From the IMG/VR virus record IMGVR_UViG_3300033143_001476, positions 1-40,256 of that record: 40,256 nucleotides of DNA; one strand, given 5' to 3'. The notes beneath the pieces are model-generated. The model saw nothing but the letters and a program-made list of their open reading frames with translations, was not told where the DNA came from and ran no database searches. Positions 6,762 through 14,377 of the stretch are shown one piece after another. The position numbers and the translations under genes were made by a program. This DNA is from a virus. The number at the start of each line of letters is the position of its first letter. Positions within the stretch are counted from its first letter, which is position 1.

Positions 6762-7371
6762 ATATTGTAACTATAACAGGCCGATTGAAAACTATTCTGA
6801 TGAGCTAAAAAGTGTATTCTCTGCTATAGACTATGGTATTAAAGGGCTTAATCTCCCCATACATATGATAAAAGAGACAAGAGAGTACATGCCAAAGGAT
6901 ATGGTAATGTCTGCTCCTATAGACTACCCTATGGGACACTCGTCCTCAAAAGTAAAATATGCTATGGTTCTTAACAGCCTGAAGTCGGGTGCTAACGCCA
7001 TCGACTATGTTCCAAACCACTACTTTTTAAAAAATAAGTTTAGCTTGCTAGTCGAAGAGATCGAGGCGATATTAAATATTTGCGAAGATTACGATGCTTC
7101 TTTTAGACTATTTCTAGACTACAATAACTCTGATGCAATTACGGTTACAGCCAAGATATACGACAATATTGGAGTAAACCTGTTTTTCCCATCTCTCGGC
7201 TATCATCACGAAGATTTTTTTGATAATTTAATAAATTGTGCGATGCTAGAGCAAGAATCCTATGTTTTTTCTATATTTAACGGGCAAATGTGGAGAAAAG
7301 AGCAGGTAAAAACGGTCATGGATTCTGGGATATTTGGTGCTAGAATATACAATCTAAACCTTTTGGTGTAA
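6751..7371 (+). CDS. Aldolase-like TIM-barrel protein (DeoC-related, divergent)
   Basis: 206 residues. The stretch VMSAPIDYPMGHSSSKVKY (about 51-69), then SGANAIDYVPN and a helix LLVEEIEAIL, follows the order and spacing of deoxyribose-phosphate aldolase (glycine-rich strand end, GA-E/N-x-D-x-V-x-N, then conserved helix). The later motifs that carry the Schiff-base lysine and GGIRT phosphate loop are not recognisable; SIFNGQMWRKEQVK and IFGARIYN occupy their place. So the fold is likely but the reaction is not. Overlaps the ClpP-like gene by 11 bases. Alternative: a TIM barrel of another class. Confidence 0.5.
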   Translation: MYLEYCNYNRPIENYSDELKSVFSAIDYGIKGLNLPIHMIKETREYMPKDMVMSAPIDYPMGHSSSKVKYAMVLNSLKSGANAIDYVPNHYFLKNKFSLLVEEIEAILNICEDYDASFRLFLDYNNSDAITVTAKIYDNIGVNLFFPSLGYHHEDFFDNLINCAMLEQESYVFSIFNGQMWRKEQVKTVMDSGIFGARIYNLNLLV

Positions 7372-7444
7372 ATAAAAGTATTAGGACAGGATTTTTATAG
7401 AGGAATTACAGGGATTATTTAAATAGCAAGTCGGAGATTTTATT

Positions 7445-8044
7445 ATGACTGCTTGGAATATTTCAGCAGGTGCAGACGCACCAAACATCAACGGTCTACC
7501 TAGCGGAGTAGACAACGACCTTGGAACAATTCGTGCTGGTGGAAACGTCAGTGATACAGACAGGTTTGTTGCTGACGCAGTAAACTTGGGCAGAAGCACG
7601 AACATCACAGTTCCTTCAGGCTCACCTTACATCGACTCACCTTTAGCAGCAGGTGCTTTTAACGCAGGTGATCAAGTTATTGTGAGAGTAACAAACGATC
7701 TAGCAGGAGTTTCAAACAATTACCTATTGGGTGGTGCTTCTAACTCAGCAAACGCTGGATCATCTATTCATCAAGTACAAAGAGTTTCAACATACTTCTA
7801 CAAGACTGCGGTTCGCACTGGTGGATGGAATGAATACTCTGGCGTATTCGATCCTGCCGTTACAGTATCCAACAGTGGTGCTTGGGACATTTCACTTACT
7901 GGTGATGTTTCTGCTGCTGTAGCAACAAGTGGAACTGACAACGCTGCAAACCCAACTCAATTAGTTCCGGGTGAACTTGTTTATCGTGATGGTTCTCCTG
8001 AGCCTGTACAAGACGAGTACAAAGAGAAGACTAACTGGGGTTAA
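7445..8044 (+). CDS. Probable virion (structural) protein
   Basis: 199 residues, rich in Gly, Ala, Ser, Asn, Thr and Val, low in Lys and Cys, with repeated short beta-strand patterns (VIVRVTND, WDISLTGDVSAAV) and a C-terminal VYRDGSPEPVQDEYKEKTNWG-like tail. The composition, and codons such as AAC, GGT and GCT used more evenly than in neighbours, resemble highly expressed phage structural or decoration proteins. It has its own leader (7372-7444) with CGGAGA before ATG. No homology to a named capsid or tail protein was recognised, so this is a composition-based call. Confidence 0.45.
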   Translation: MTAWNISAGADAPNINGLPSGVDNDLGTIRAGGNVSDTDRFVADAVNLGRSTNITVPSGSPYIDSPLAAGAFNAGDQVIVRVTNDLAGVSNNYLLGGASNSANAGSSIHQVQRVSTYFYKTAVRTGGWNEYSGVFDPAVTVSNSGAWDISLTGDVSAAVATSGTDNAANPTQLVPGELVYRDGSPEPVQDEYKEKTNWG

Positions 8045-8069
8045 TTGGTTTTAGCGTGGGGAGTTTGAC

Positions 8070-8372
8070 ATGGAAGATATGTTCACAACTATCAAAGTAG
8101 TTCTTGAGGTTGCTGCTTTACTGTTTCTTCCGATGATAGTTTGGTTATTAAAGACCGCAACCACTCACGGAAAAAAACTTGTTCTTCTGGAAGAAAAGGT
8201 TAACGCCGAAATTACCAGAAGGCTCGACTTAATGGAAAGAAAAATAGACAATTTTGATAACAAAATAGAGACAAAAATAGATAGGCTTGAAGCAAATCTA
8301 AACTCTAAAATAGATATAATGACTTCAGTTCTAAGCAGCATGGCTTCGAGCAACTCGTCAAACAAAAAATAA
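8070..8372 (+). CDS. Membrane-anchored coiled-coil protein
   Basis: 100 residues: membrane helix at about 8-27, then an extended charged coiled coil (about 33-90) made of repeated Lys-Ile-Asp/Glu heptads such as MERKIDNFDNKIETKIDRLE. The ribosome site GGGGAG lies just upstream of ATG 8070. This architecture is seen in phage spanin-like, holin-associated and superinfection-exclusion proteins, but none can be claimed. The gene is followed by a hairpin with a U-tract (8397-8439). Confidence 0.65.
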   Translation: MEDMFTTIKVVLEVAALLFLPMIVWLLKTATTHGKKLVLLEEKVNAEITRRLDLMERKIDNFDNKIETKIDRLEANLNSKIDIMTSVLSSMASSNSSNKK

Positions 8373-8396
8373 TTTATTTTGCTTCCAAAGTGAATG

Positions 8397-8439
8397 AAAC
8401 GGAGTATAATTCTTTAACGAGGATTTGCTCCGTTTTTTT
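8397..8439 (+). terminator. Rho-independent terminator with a -10 box in its loop
   Basis: Arms AAACGGAG (8397-8404) and CTCCGTTT (8428-8435) pair over 8 bp; the 3' arm runs into a T-tract to 8439. The 23-base loop opens with TATAAT (8405-8410). Read-through RNA from upstream can form the hairpin; RNA started at the internal promoter would lack the left arm. Confidence 0.6.
8401..8410 (+). promoter_or_regulatory. Promoter-like GGAGTATAAT element
   Basis: A perfect TATAAT at 8405-8410 preceded by GGAG, 47 bases before the next start codon. No convincing TTGACA-type -35 is seen. The same GGAGTATAATT sequence occurs at 25878-25888, and close variants occur at 8712-8721 and 16237-16246. Confidence 0.5.
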
Positions 8440-8456
8440 ATTTTACAGGGAAAATT

Positions 8457-8675
8457 ATGGCACAACTGGATATTGACGATTTAAGTTTATGGGCAAACAC
8501 AAAATGTAAAACTTGCTACGGTAGAGGGTATTACTTAACCGAGTTAGGGTCAACATTCAACCATAAAACACTGAAGCATAACGTAACAATAAGAAATGAC
8601 AGAAAAGATCAGATTAGAACATACGGTACTGCGTGTTCTTGCGTGGCGAAAAACAAAGCAAAGTACAAAAAATAA
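8457..8675 (+). CDS. Small DnaJ-type zinc-finger protein
   Basis: 72 residues. CKTCYGRGY (about residues 17-25) is a CxxCxGxG DnaJ-style zinc motif, and a second pair CSC lies near residues 60-62. The C-terminus is Lys-rich, suggesting nucleic-acid binding. ATG 8457 follows CAGGGAAAATT. The gene sits alone between a terminator/promoter and the long non-coding region. Role unknown. Confidence 0.6.
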   Translation: MAQLDIDDLSLWANTKCKTCYGRGYYLTELGSTFNHKTLKHNVTIRNDRKDQIRTYGTACSCVAKNKAKYKK

Positions 8676-8710
8676 ATAATTTTTATAGGGTCACTTTTAA
8701 ACCAAAATAA

Positions 8711-8721
8711 CGGTGTATAAT
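8711..8721 (+). promoter_or_regulatory. Promoter-like CGGTGTATAAT element
   Basis: TATAAT at 8716-8721 preceded by CGGTG. It matches the other GGAGTATAAT sites except for one base. The left flank AACGGTG (8709-8715) is complementary to CACCGTT at 8762-8768, an inverted repeat whose left arm touches the -10 box, as at 8397-8404. Confidence 0.5.
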
Positions 8722-8957
8722 AAAGTAGCTGGAAATTAAAGAGCGATTAATATTAGATATTCACCGTTAAAGCGACACACACCCAGCTATTCATTACATC
8801 TTATAACTACTAGATATTTAATTTAAAATTAATGGTTGATTTTTATTTTCACTTAACAAAATAACAACGTAAAACTTACCAATTCTAGCTTATAAGAACT
8901 CAACAGTGTCGCTTCTAAAATCACGACCCATCCTAATTTCGGGGTGGGTCTTTTTTA
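8722..8957 (+). ncRNA. Candidate structured RNA upstream of nrdA
   Basis: The 294-base region 8676-8969 has no credible ORF. It is bounded by a TATAAT site (8716-8721) and a terminator (8925-8957). Complementary pairs inside are: TAGCTGG (8726-8732) with CCAGCTA (8783-8789); AAGCGACAC (8770-8778) with GTGTCGCTT (8906-8914), a perfect 9 bp; CTTATA (8800-8805) with TATAAG (8891-8896); and CTAGA (8810-8814) with TCTAG (8884-8888). The last two nest inside the second; the first crosses it, an H-type pseudoknot. This could be a free-standing regulatory RNA or an nrdA leader. I recognise no known RNA family. Confidence 0.45.
8925..8957 (+). terminator. Rho-independent terminator before nrdA
   Basis: Arms 8925-8933 (GACCCATCC) and 8942-8950 pair over 9 bp with one G-U, followed by TTTTTT (8951-8956). 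It ends 13 bases before the nrdA start, so it either ends a small RNA or acts as an attenuator for nrdA. Confidence 0.85.
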
Positions 8958-8969
8958 TAAAGGATTACA

Positions 8970-11234
8970 ATGCAAGTAGAGAAAAGAGACGGTTCTAAAG
9001 AAGATTTTTCAGTAGAAAAGATTCATCAAGTAGTAGAGTGGGCTACGAAAGGAATTAAAGACGTTTCATTTAGCGACATAGAAATGAACGCAAACCTGTC
9101 AATTTATGACGGAATATCCACGGTTGAAATTCACAACATACTAATCAAGTCCGCAAGTGACCTGATTGATCTATCCTCCCCAAACTATCAGTATGTTGCT
9201 GCCAATCTTGCGAACATGCAGTTAAGGAAAGATGTTTGGGGTTCTCATGATACACCACCAGACTTCGTTACGTTTCTACAGAACAATGTAGACAATGGAG
9301 TGTATGACGGAATACTAAACCCTGACCGAGAAGGGGGTTGGACTCAAGATCAAGTCAGAAGTTTGGGAAACTACATAAATTACGAAAGAGACAGTCTTTT
9401 TACGTTTTCTGGACTGCAACAGATGATAGATAAGTATCTTGTTAAAAACAGAAACACAGACAAGATATATGAAACACCTCAGCAGGCGTACATGTGCATC
9501 GCCATGTGTCTTTTTAACACAGAGGCAGAAGTAAAAGCGGCATATGACGCTTTCTCTACATTCAAAATAAATCTAGCAACCCCTGTGATGTGTGGTGTTA
9601 GAACAGTCAAGCGGCAATTTGCAAGCTGCGTTTTGGTTGATGTTGAAGACGACCTAGACGCTATCTTCTCATCAGTTCATGCCGTAGGAAAATATACGGC
9701 AAACAGGGCAGGTATCGGTCTTAATGTTGGAAGAATACGCCCAATGAACTCCCCGATTAGAGGTGGAGAAGTCATCCATACAGGCTTGATTCCATACCTA
9801 AAGTGTTTTGAAACTGCTGTAAAATCAACAACCCAAAACGGAATTCGCGGTGGAAGTGCCACGGTTCATATTCCTTTTTGGCATTACGAGATTGAAGATA
9901 TTATCGTTCTTAAAAACAACGCAGGAACAGACGACAATCGTGTTCGTAAGCTAGACTACAGTATCCAGTTCTGCAAGCTGTTCTACGAAAGATTAATGAA
10001 CAACGAAGAAATTACTCTGTTTAGTCCGCACGAAGCAGAAGGTTTGTATGAAGCATTTGGAGATAACGAAAAGTTTGAAAAGCTATACTTAAAGTACGAA
10101 TCTTCTAGGTCTATAAAGTTTAAGAAAAAAATTCCGGCAAGCAAACTCGCTTCTTCTTTTGCAAAAGAAAGGCTGGAAACTGGCAGAATTTATTCTATGA
10201 ATATTGATACTGCTAACGAGCATGGGTCTTGGAACGTGCCTGTTAAAATGAGCAACCTTTGTCAAGAAATTATCCATCCCACAAAGCCGATCTCATCAAT
10301 TGACGACGATGATGCTGAAATTGGCATTTGTATTTTGTCTGCAATTAATCTTTTAGAGTGTTCAAGCGAAAGAGAAATTGAAAAGGCTTGTGATATTGCA
10401 GTAAGGTCGTTGGACTCTATCATCGACTATCAAGATTACCCCGTAGTTGCCGGAGAAAGTTTTACAAAAAACAGAAGGTCGCTAGGTGTGGGAATAACAA
10501 ATCTAGCGGCCTTTTTAGCAAAACACAAGCTGGCCTACGGCGACCCTGAAGCACTAGAGCTAGTCCACGAAACAATGGAACAAATCCAATACTACCTAAT
10601 TAGTACGTCTTGCGATCTAGCAGAAGAGAAAGGTGCTTGCCCTAAATTTTCTGAAACCAAATATGCTGACGGGCTACTTCCCATCGACTGGTACAAGAAA
10701 ACCGTAGATGAGTTGGTAAAACCAGAGTATAATATGGACTGGGAAGGTTTACGAAAAAGAATTAGTGAAGTAGGAATGAGGCACTCCACCGTTTCTGCGA
10801 TGATGCCTTGCGAATCGTCAAGCGTGGTTCAAAATACAACTAACGGAATAGAACCGATTAGAAGCCACTTAACGTACAAAAAAGCTAAAAACGGAATGTT
10901 AAAAGTTATAGTCCCTAACTACAAGACTAGAAAGAAGTATTACACTATGGCTTGGGATATTACCGACAATAAGGTGCTGATGGACACAGCCGCTGTAATA
11001 CAAAAGTTTACAGACATGAGTATGTCAACCAACCTTTATTATAACTACGAGCACTATATTGCAGAAGGCGAAACTGAAGGTAATATTCCTCTCAGCGTGT
11101 TAATTCGAGATCAAATTTACGGATATAAATATGGCTTAAAGAATTTCTATTATGCAAATACTCCAGACGGAGATGGCGACACAGAAGAAGAACAGCAAGA
11201 CATGGGGTGCGAGTCAGGAGCGTGTGCGATATGA
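8970..11234 (+). CDS. nrdA: Class I ribonucleotide reductase, large (alpha) subunit
   Basis: 754 residues (E. coli NrdA 761). Reduces ribonucleoside diphosphates to deoxy forms together with NrdB. An N-terminal ATP-cone (about 1-90) suggests allosteric overall-activity control. Catalytic residues line up: redox pair Cys220 (FASCVLVD) and Cys454 (GICILSAIN); radical Cys431 with Asn429 and Glu433 in NLCQEI; radical-transfer Tyr727-Tyr728; and C-terminal redox cysteines 747 and 752. AAGGA ribosome site precedes ATG 8970. Its stop overlaps the next start (ATGA). No intein or intron interrupts it. Confidence 0.97.
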   Translation: MQVEKRDGSKEDFSVEKIHQVVEWATKGIKDVSFSDIEMNANLSIYDGISTVEIHNILIKSASDLIDLSSPNYQYVAANLANMQLRKDVWGSHDTPPDFVTFLQNNVDNGVYDGILNPDREGGWTQDQVRSLGNYINYERDSLFTFSGLQQMIDKYLVKNRNTDKIYETPQQAYMCIAMCLFNTEAEVKAAYDAFSTFKINLATPVMCGVRTVKRQFASCVLVDVEDDLDAIFSSVHAVGKYTANRAGIGLNVGRIRPMNSPIRGGEVIHTGLIPYLKCFETAVKSTTQNGIRGGSATVHIPFWHYEIEDIIVLKNNAGTDDNRVRKLDYSIQFCKLFYERLMNNEEITLFSPHEAEGLYEAFGDNEKFEKLYLKYESSRSIKFKKKIPASKLASSFAKERLETGRIYSMNIDTANEHGSWNVPVKMSNLCQEIIHPTKPISSIDDDDAEIGICILSAINLLECSSEREIEKACDIAVRSLDSIIDYQDYPVVAGESFTKNRRSLGVGITNLAAFLAKHKLAYGDPEALELVHETMEQIQYYLISTSCDLAEEKGACPKFSETKYADGLLPIDWYKKTVDELVKPEYNMDWEGLRKRISEVGMRHSTVSAMMPCESSSVVQNTTNGIEPIRSHLTYKKAKNGMLKVIVPNYKTRKKYYTMAWDITDNKVLMDTAAVIQKFTDMSMSTNLYYNYEHYIAEGETEGNIPLSVLIRDQIYGYKYGLKNFYYANTPDGDGDTEEEQQDMGCESGACAI

Positions 11235-11836
11235 ATAATTTAAGCAGAAGAGATTTTGGCAAGTGGATGGGGTCTTTGTGGGCTGCGGCGATGGCTCCAA
11301 TATCTGCCGTAAATGCCGTGTTGCCGAGCGTAGCAACGAAAACCTTTACTGATCCTAAAATTCTTAGCGTGAATGTGCATTGTTGTATTGATTTTGATGG
11401 ATTGTTTCAATTTCCGACCTCCCTAGAGTTGTATGACGATGATTGTATTCAGAACCAGAAAGTCGAAGTAAGCGTGGATTATTTATCAGAGGATGGTGAA
11501 TATTTTTACACGCTAGAATTCGCACGCACACTTTGTGAAAATATATGTGTTTTATCGCACAAGAAACTTGATAGCCATGTTTCGCAAAGCAGCGTTGTTG
11601 TTTACGATATACTTGGTAATCAGGTCTCATTTGAAAAATTAACGATAGGAGACCGCTACGATTTAGATGTGATTGTACCAGATTATGAAAATTCGTCTAG
11701 CTTGCTTATCATTAAAGACATGGAATTAGTAAAAATTACTGTCAAATCTACAGAAGAAGAAGAAGAAGAAGAAGAGGAAGAACAGGAAGATGATGAATAT
11801 TATAATGATTATGATCGTGATTACAACGAATACTAA
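11231..11836 (+). CDS. Tat-exported protein with polyglutamate tail
   Basis: 201 residues from ATG 11231, which overlaps the nrdA stop as ATGA; an upstream GTG/ATG start would spoil the leader. Residues 1-30 form a twin-arginine signal: SRRDFGK (residues 5-11), a moderately hydrophobic stretch, then a VNA cleavage-type site near 29. The mature part (about 35-165) looks beta-rich with several Cys, and the last 40 residues are almost all Glu/Asp/Tyr, including a (GAA)7 tract at 11753-11773. Tat substrates are exported folded, so this phage protein should act in the periplasm or at the cell surface. It sits between nrdA and nrdB. Function unknown. Confidence 0.75.
   Translation: MNNLSRRDFGKWMGSLWAAAMAPISAVNAVLPSVATKTFTDPKILSVNVHCCIDFDGLFQFPTSLELYDDDCIQNQKVEVSVDYLSEDGEYFYTLEFARTLCENICVLSHKKLDSHVSQSSVVVYDILGNQVSFEKLTIGDRYDLDVIVPDYENSSSLLIIKDMELVKITVKSTEEEEEEEEEEQEDDEYYNDYDRDYNEY
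11753..11773 (+). repeat. (GAA)7 trinucleotide tract
   Basis: Seven GAA codons in a row inside the acidic tail of the Tat-exported protein, continuing as a GAG/GAA/CAG mix. Slippage here changes the number of Glu residues without a frameshift. Confidence 0.85.
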
Positions 11837-11887
11837 AATCTAATGTCTGGGACTATAAAGCGATAAAAAGAACGGAGGACGAATAGG

Positions 11888-11992
11888 ATGGTAGCTTGGT
11901 GGCATTGTCCTGATTGCGGCAAGATAACAGATGAGTATGAGAGTTCAAGGTCAATTAAATGCCCTGAATGTAGGAAGAAAAATGAAAACTGA
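11888..11992 (+). CDS. 34-residue zinc-ribbon microprotein
   Basis: ATG 11888 is preceded by AACGGAGG (a strong ribosome site) and a frame of 34 codons ends in TGA at 11990-11992. It encodes two CxxC knuckles, CPDC (residues 7-10) and CPEC (25-28), spaced as in a minimal zinc ribbon, with a Lys-rich end. It overlaps the next gene by 11 bases. The combination of a strong ribosome site, regular Cys spacing and tight packing supports a real gene. Role unknown. Confidence 0.7.
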   Translation: MVAWWHCPDCGKITDEYESSRSIKCPECRKKNEN

Positions 11993-12284
11993 TAAACATG
12001 ATTTTATTAAGGTCAGCAACAAGGCACAACTAAAACTTATTAAAGATTTAAAAATAAAGCCTAAATTTTTAATACATAAAACCAAACCTAGTAAAAAAAT
12101 TCATATTTGGGGTTATGGCGACACATGGTGTAATTCGATAAAGTCTGGAGGCGTTTACCTTTCGGACTGGGATATTCTGCAAGATGATCTAGATTCAAAT
12201 CAGTCAGAGGCCGGACTTTGCAAAAACTGTACAAATAAAATTTTAAAAGAAAATATGGAGCACCTGTATGAAAACTATCTTTAA
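11982..12284 (+). CDS. Small zinc-binding-like protein, 100 residues
   Basis: ATG 11982 follows AGGAAG within the preceding microgene; an upstream in-frame start at 11931 lacks a ribosome site. The first 40 residues are Lys-rich and basic. The second half has HIWGYGDTWCNS and GLCKNC near residues 53-85, giving three Cys and a His that could form a treble-clef or ribbon zinc site. It overlaps nrdB by 17 bases, placing it in the nrd transcript. Function unknown. Confidence 0.6.
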   Translation: MKTDKHDFIKVSNKAQLKLIKDLKIKPKFLIHKTKPSKKIHIWGYGDTWCNSIKSGGVYLSDWDILQDDLDSNQSEAGLCKNCTNKILKENMEHLYENYL

Positions 12285-13341
12285 TACAAAAAACGTAGAC
12301 CCCTTGTCCCAACCTCTTTTTTTAGGTAAGGACTTAGGGGTTCAGCGTTACGATAAATTAAAATACCCTATCTTTAAACAGTTGGATTCAAAACAAATGG
12401 AAAAGTTTTGGAGGCCAGAAGAAATTGAGCTTAAAAAAGATAGAGCAGATTTTGCAACATTAAACGACAATGAAAAGTTTATTTTTACGAGCAATCTAAA
12501 ATATCAAACAATGCTAGATAGCGTTATTTGCAGAGGTGTGCCTACGCTTTTGGAATTCGTAACCAATTCTGAGCTTGAGGCGTGTTTAATGACATGGCAG
12601 TTCTTTGAAAAAATCCACAGCCAGTCTTACTCTTACATCATTCAGAATGTTTATTCTGATAGTAACGAGGTGTTTGATGGAATTTACGAAGATAAAGAGA
12701 TCATGAAGCGAGCAAAAAGTGCTATTGCTGACTATAATAATTTGATGGGCATGGCTTGCGATTCAAACAAGACCTCAGATATTAAAAAGCAAATCTACAT
12801 GACAGTAGTCAGCATTAACATACTTGAAGCCGTAAGGTTTTACGTTAGTTTTATATGTAGCTTTGCGTTTGCGGAAAATAAAAAGATGATTGGAAACGCA
12901 GATATAATCAAGCTGATCAAGCGTGACGAAGCATTGCATCTTGCAAATACGCAAGAGATACTAAAAATACTTCACAAAGAAGAAAGTGAAGGTTTTATAA
13001 CTACAGCAAAGCAATGTGAAGAGTCTGCCATACAGATGTTTGAAAGTGCTGCGAGGGAAGAAAAAGAATGGGCTAGTTACCTATTTAAAGATGGCTCTAT
13101 TATTGGACTCAACGAGCAAGTTTTACACCAATACATTGACTGGTTGTGCATGTCTCGTAGAAAAGCTATCGGCCTGCCTTACGAGAACGTAGGCAAAAAT
13201 CCGTTGAGGGGCTGGACTGAGCCTTGGATGAAATCCGAGAGTGTTCAGGTTGCACCTCAAGAAACAGAAATTTCAGCTTATAAAATCGGTGCTAGTAAAA
13301 ACGATATAGCTGGGATGGACTTTGGAGATATTAAATTGTAA
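12268..13341 (+). CDS. nrdB: Class I ribonucleotide reductase, small (beta) subunit
   Basis: 357 residues. It carries the di-iron/tyrosyl-radical cofactor that activates NrdA. Metal ligands are all visible and close to E. coli numbering: Asp84 (MLDS), Glu114 and His117 in EKIHSQSY, Glu187 (ILEAVR), Glu221 and His224 in DEALH. Radical Tyr121 is present, so it is the classical Tyr-radical type. The C-terminus GMDFGDIKL resembles the tail that docks NrdB onto NrdA. ATG 12268 overlaps the previous gene; its stop shares a base with the next ATG (TAATG). Confidence 0.97.
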   Translation: MKTIFNTKNVDPLSQPLFLGKDLGVQRYDKLKYPIFKQLDSKQMEKFWRPEEIELKKDRADFATLNDNEKFIFTSNLKYQTMLDSVICRGVPTLLEFVTNSELEACLMTWQFFEKIHSQSYSYIIQNVYSDSNEVFDGIYEDKEIMKRAKSAIADYNNLMGMACDSNKTSDIKKQIYMTVVSINILEAVRFYVSFICSFAFAENKKMIGNADIIKLIKRDEALHLANTQEILKILHKEESEGFITTAKQCEESAIQMFESAAREEKEWASYLFKDGSIIGLNEQVLHQYIDWLCMSRRKAIGLPYENVGKNPLRGWTEPWMKSESVQVAPQETEISAYKIGASKNDIAGMDFGDIKL

Positions 13342-13436
13342 TGAGACTCTTAAAGTATTTAGAGTTGATAATCTGGGTTAGCGTAATTATAGCTGCGTTC
13401 AGTCTGTTTCTGAACATACATTATGCTAACCTGTAA
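13341..13436 (+). CDS. 31-residue membrane microprotein
   Basis: ATG 13341 overlaps the nrdB stop (TAATG), the classical arrangement for translational coupling, and the frame runs 31 codons to TAA at 13434-13436. It encodes MRLLKY followed by a single strongly hydrophobic helix (about residues 7-27). The next gene starts 14 bases after its stop with its own GGGAGAAAG ribosome site. Small single-helix proteins of this kind are frequent in phages and usually unannotated. Function unknown. Confidence 0.6.
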   Translation: MRLLKYLELIIWVSVIIAAFSLFLNIHYANL

Positions 13437-13450
13437 AAAGGGAGAAAGAT

Positions 13451-14377
13451 ATGGAAGATTATTCTAGTCCAGAAGAATTGCTAAAAGCATACTCAGACGG
13501 ACTTCAAGGTGCGTTTTGCGACCCACAAGAGGTTGCGAAGCTAATGGGAAAGCTGAAGCATCCGCTATTTGGCGTTTCTGCTTACTCATTAAAAGAGTCT
13601 GGTGAAGGCAAGCTAAGTCTGCCTTTTAAGTCTCTGCTAAAGTTTGATCCAGAATTTGGCCCATCAGAAGCACAAACAACTGGTGATTGTGTTGCTCATG
13701 CTACTAGAAACGCTATTGATGTGACTAGGGCGGTTGAAATTGACGTTAAAGGCGAAGCCGAGTCATTTGAAGCTAGAGGGGCAGTCGAAGCAATCTACCA
13801 GTCTAGGAGTCACAGAGGTCAAGGAATGACATGTTCTGGTGCGGCAAAATACGTTTCACAAACAGGTGGGTTGTTAATCAGAAAAGACTACGGTGCTGTA
13901 GACCTTTCTAAATACAACTCCTCATTAGGTGCTAGTAAAAAAATTCCTAAAGATATATTTTCTAAGGAAGCCAAAAAGCACCAAGTTAAAACTGTGTCTA
14001 TGGTAACAACAGTAGAAGAAGCTAGAGACGCACTCGCTAACGGCTATGCACTTGCCTGCTGTAGCGGAGTAGGTTTCACGTCTGTAAGAGACAGGTATGG
14101 AATTTGCAAAAGACACAAAGGTTGGAACCATGCTATGGCTTGGATCGCATGTGACGATACAAGAGAGGTATACGACGAAATGCTCTTCCTCATACAAAAT
14201 AGTTGGGGTAAATATCTATCTGGGCCAAGACGACATGGACAACCCGAAGGTAGTTTCTGGGTTCGTGAAAAAGACGCTAGAACAATATTAAACTCTAACG
14301 GTTCTTTTGTTTTCTCAGACGTAGACGGTTTTGAGGCTAGACAGTTACCAGATTATGGTTTAGGAGGGTGGATTTAA
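13451..14377 (+). CDS. Papain-like (C1-type) cysteine peptidase
   Basis: 308 residues. The papain catalytic set is visible in order: oxyanion Gln75, nucleophile Cys80 in QTTGDCVAHA, His227 in GWNHAMAW, and Asn250 in the classic QNSWG motif. There is no signal peptide or propeptide-like extension beyond about 70 N-terminal residues, so it should be cytosolic or packaged. The target is unknown: it could be a virion maturation enzyme, a host-takeover protease or a cross-link hydrolase. It is translationally coupled to the next gene (TAATG), suggesting they act together. Confidence 0.85.
   Translation: MEDYSSPEELLKAYSDGLQGAFCDPQEVAKLMGKLKHPLFGVSAYSLKESGEGKLSLPFKSLLKFDPEFGPSEAQTTGDCVAHATRNAIDVTRAVEIDVKGEAESFEARGAVEAIYQSRSHRGQGMTCSGAAKYVSQTGGLLIRKDYGAVDLSKYNSSLGASKKIPKDIFSKEAKKHQVKTVSMVTTVEEARDALANGYALACCSGVGFTSVRDRYGICKRHKGWNHAMAWIACDDTREVYDEMLFLIQNSWGKYLSGPRRHGQPEGSFWVREKDARTILNSNGSFVFSDVDGFEARQLPDYGLGGWI

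Noticed and set aside
8676-8969. tRNA or tmRNA in the non-coding region
   Set aside because: No cloverleaf, no T-loop consensus and no CCA end were found.
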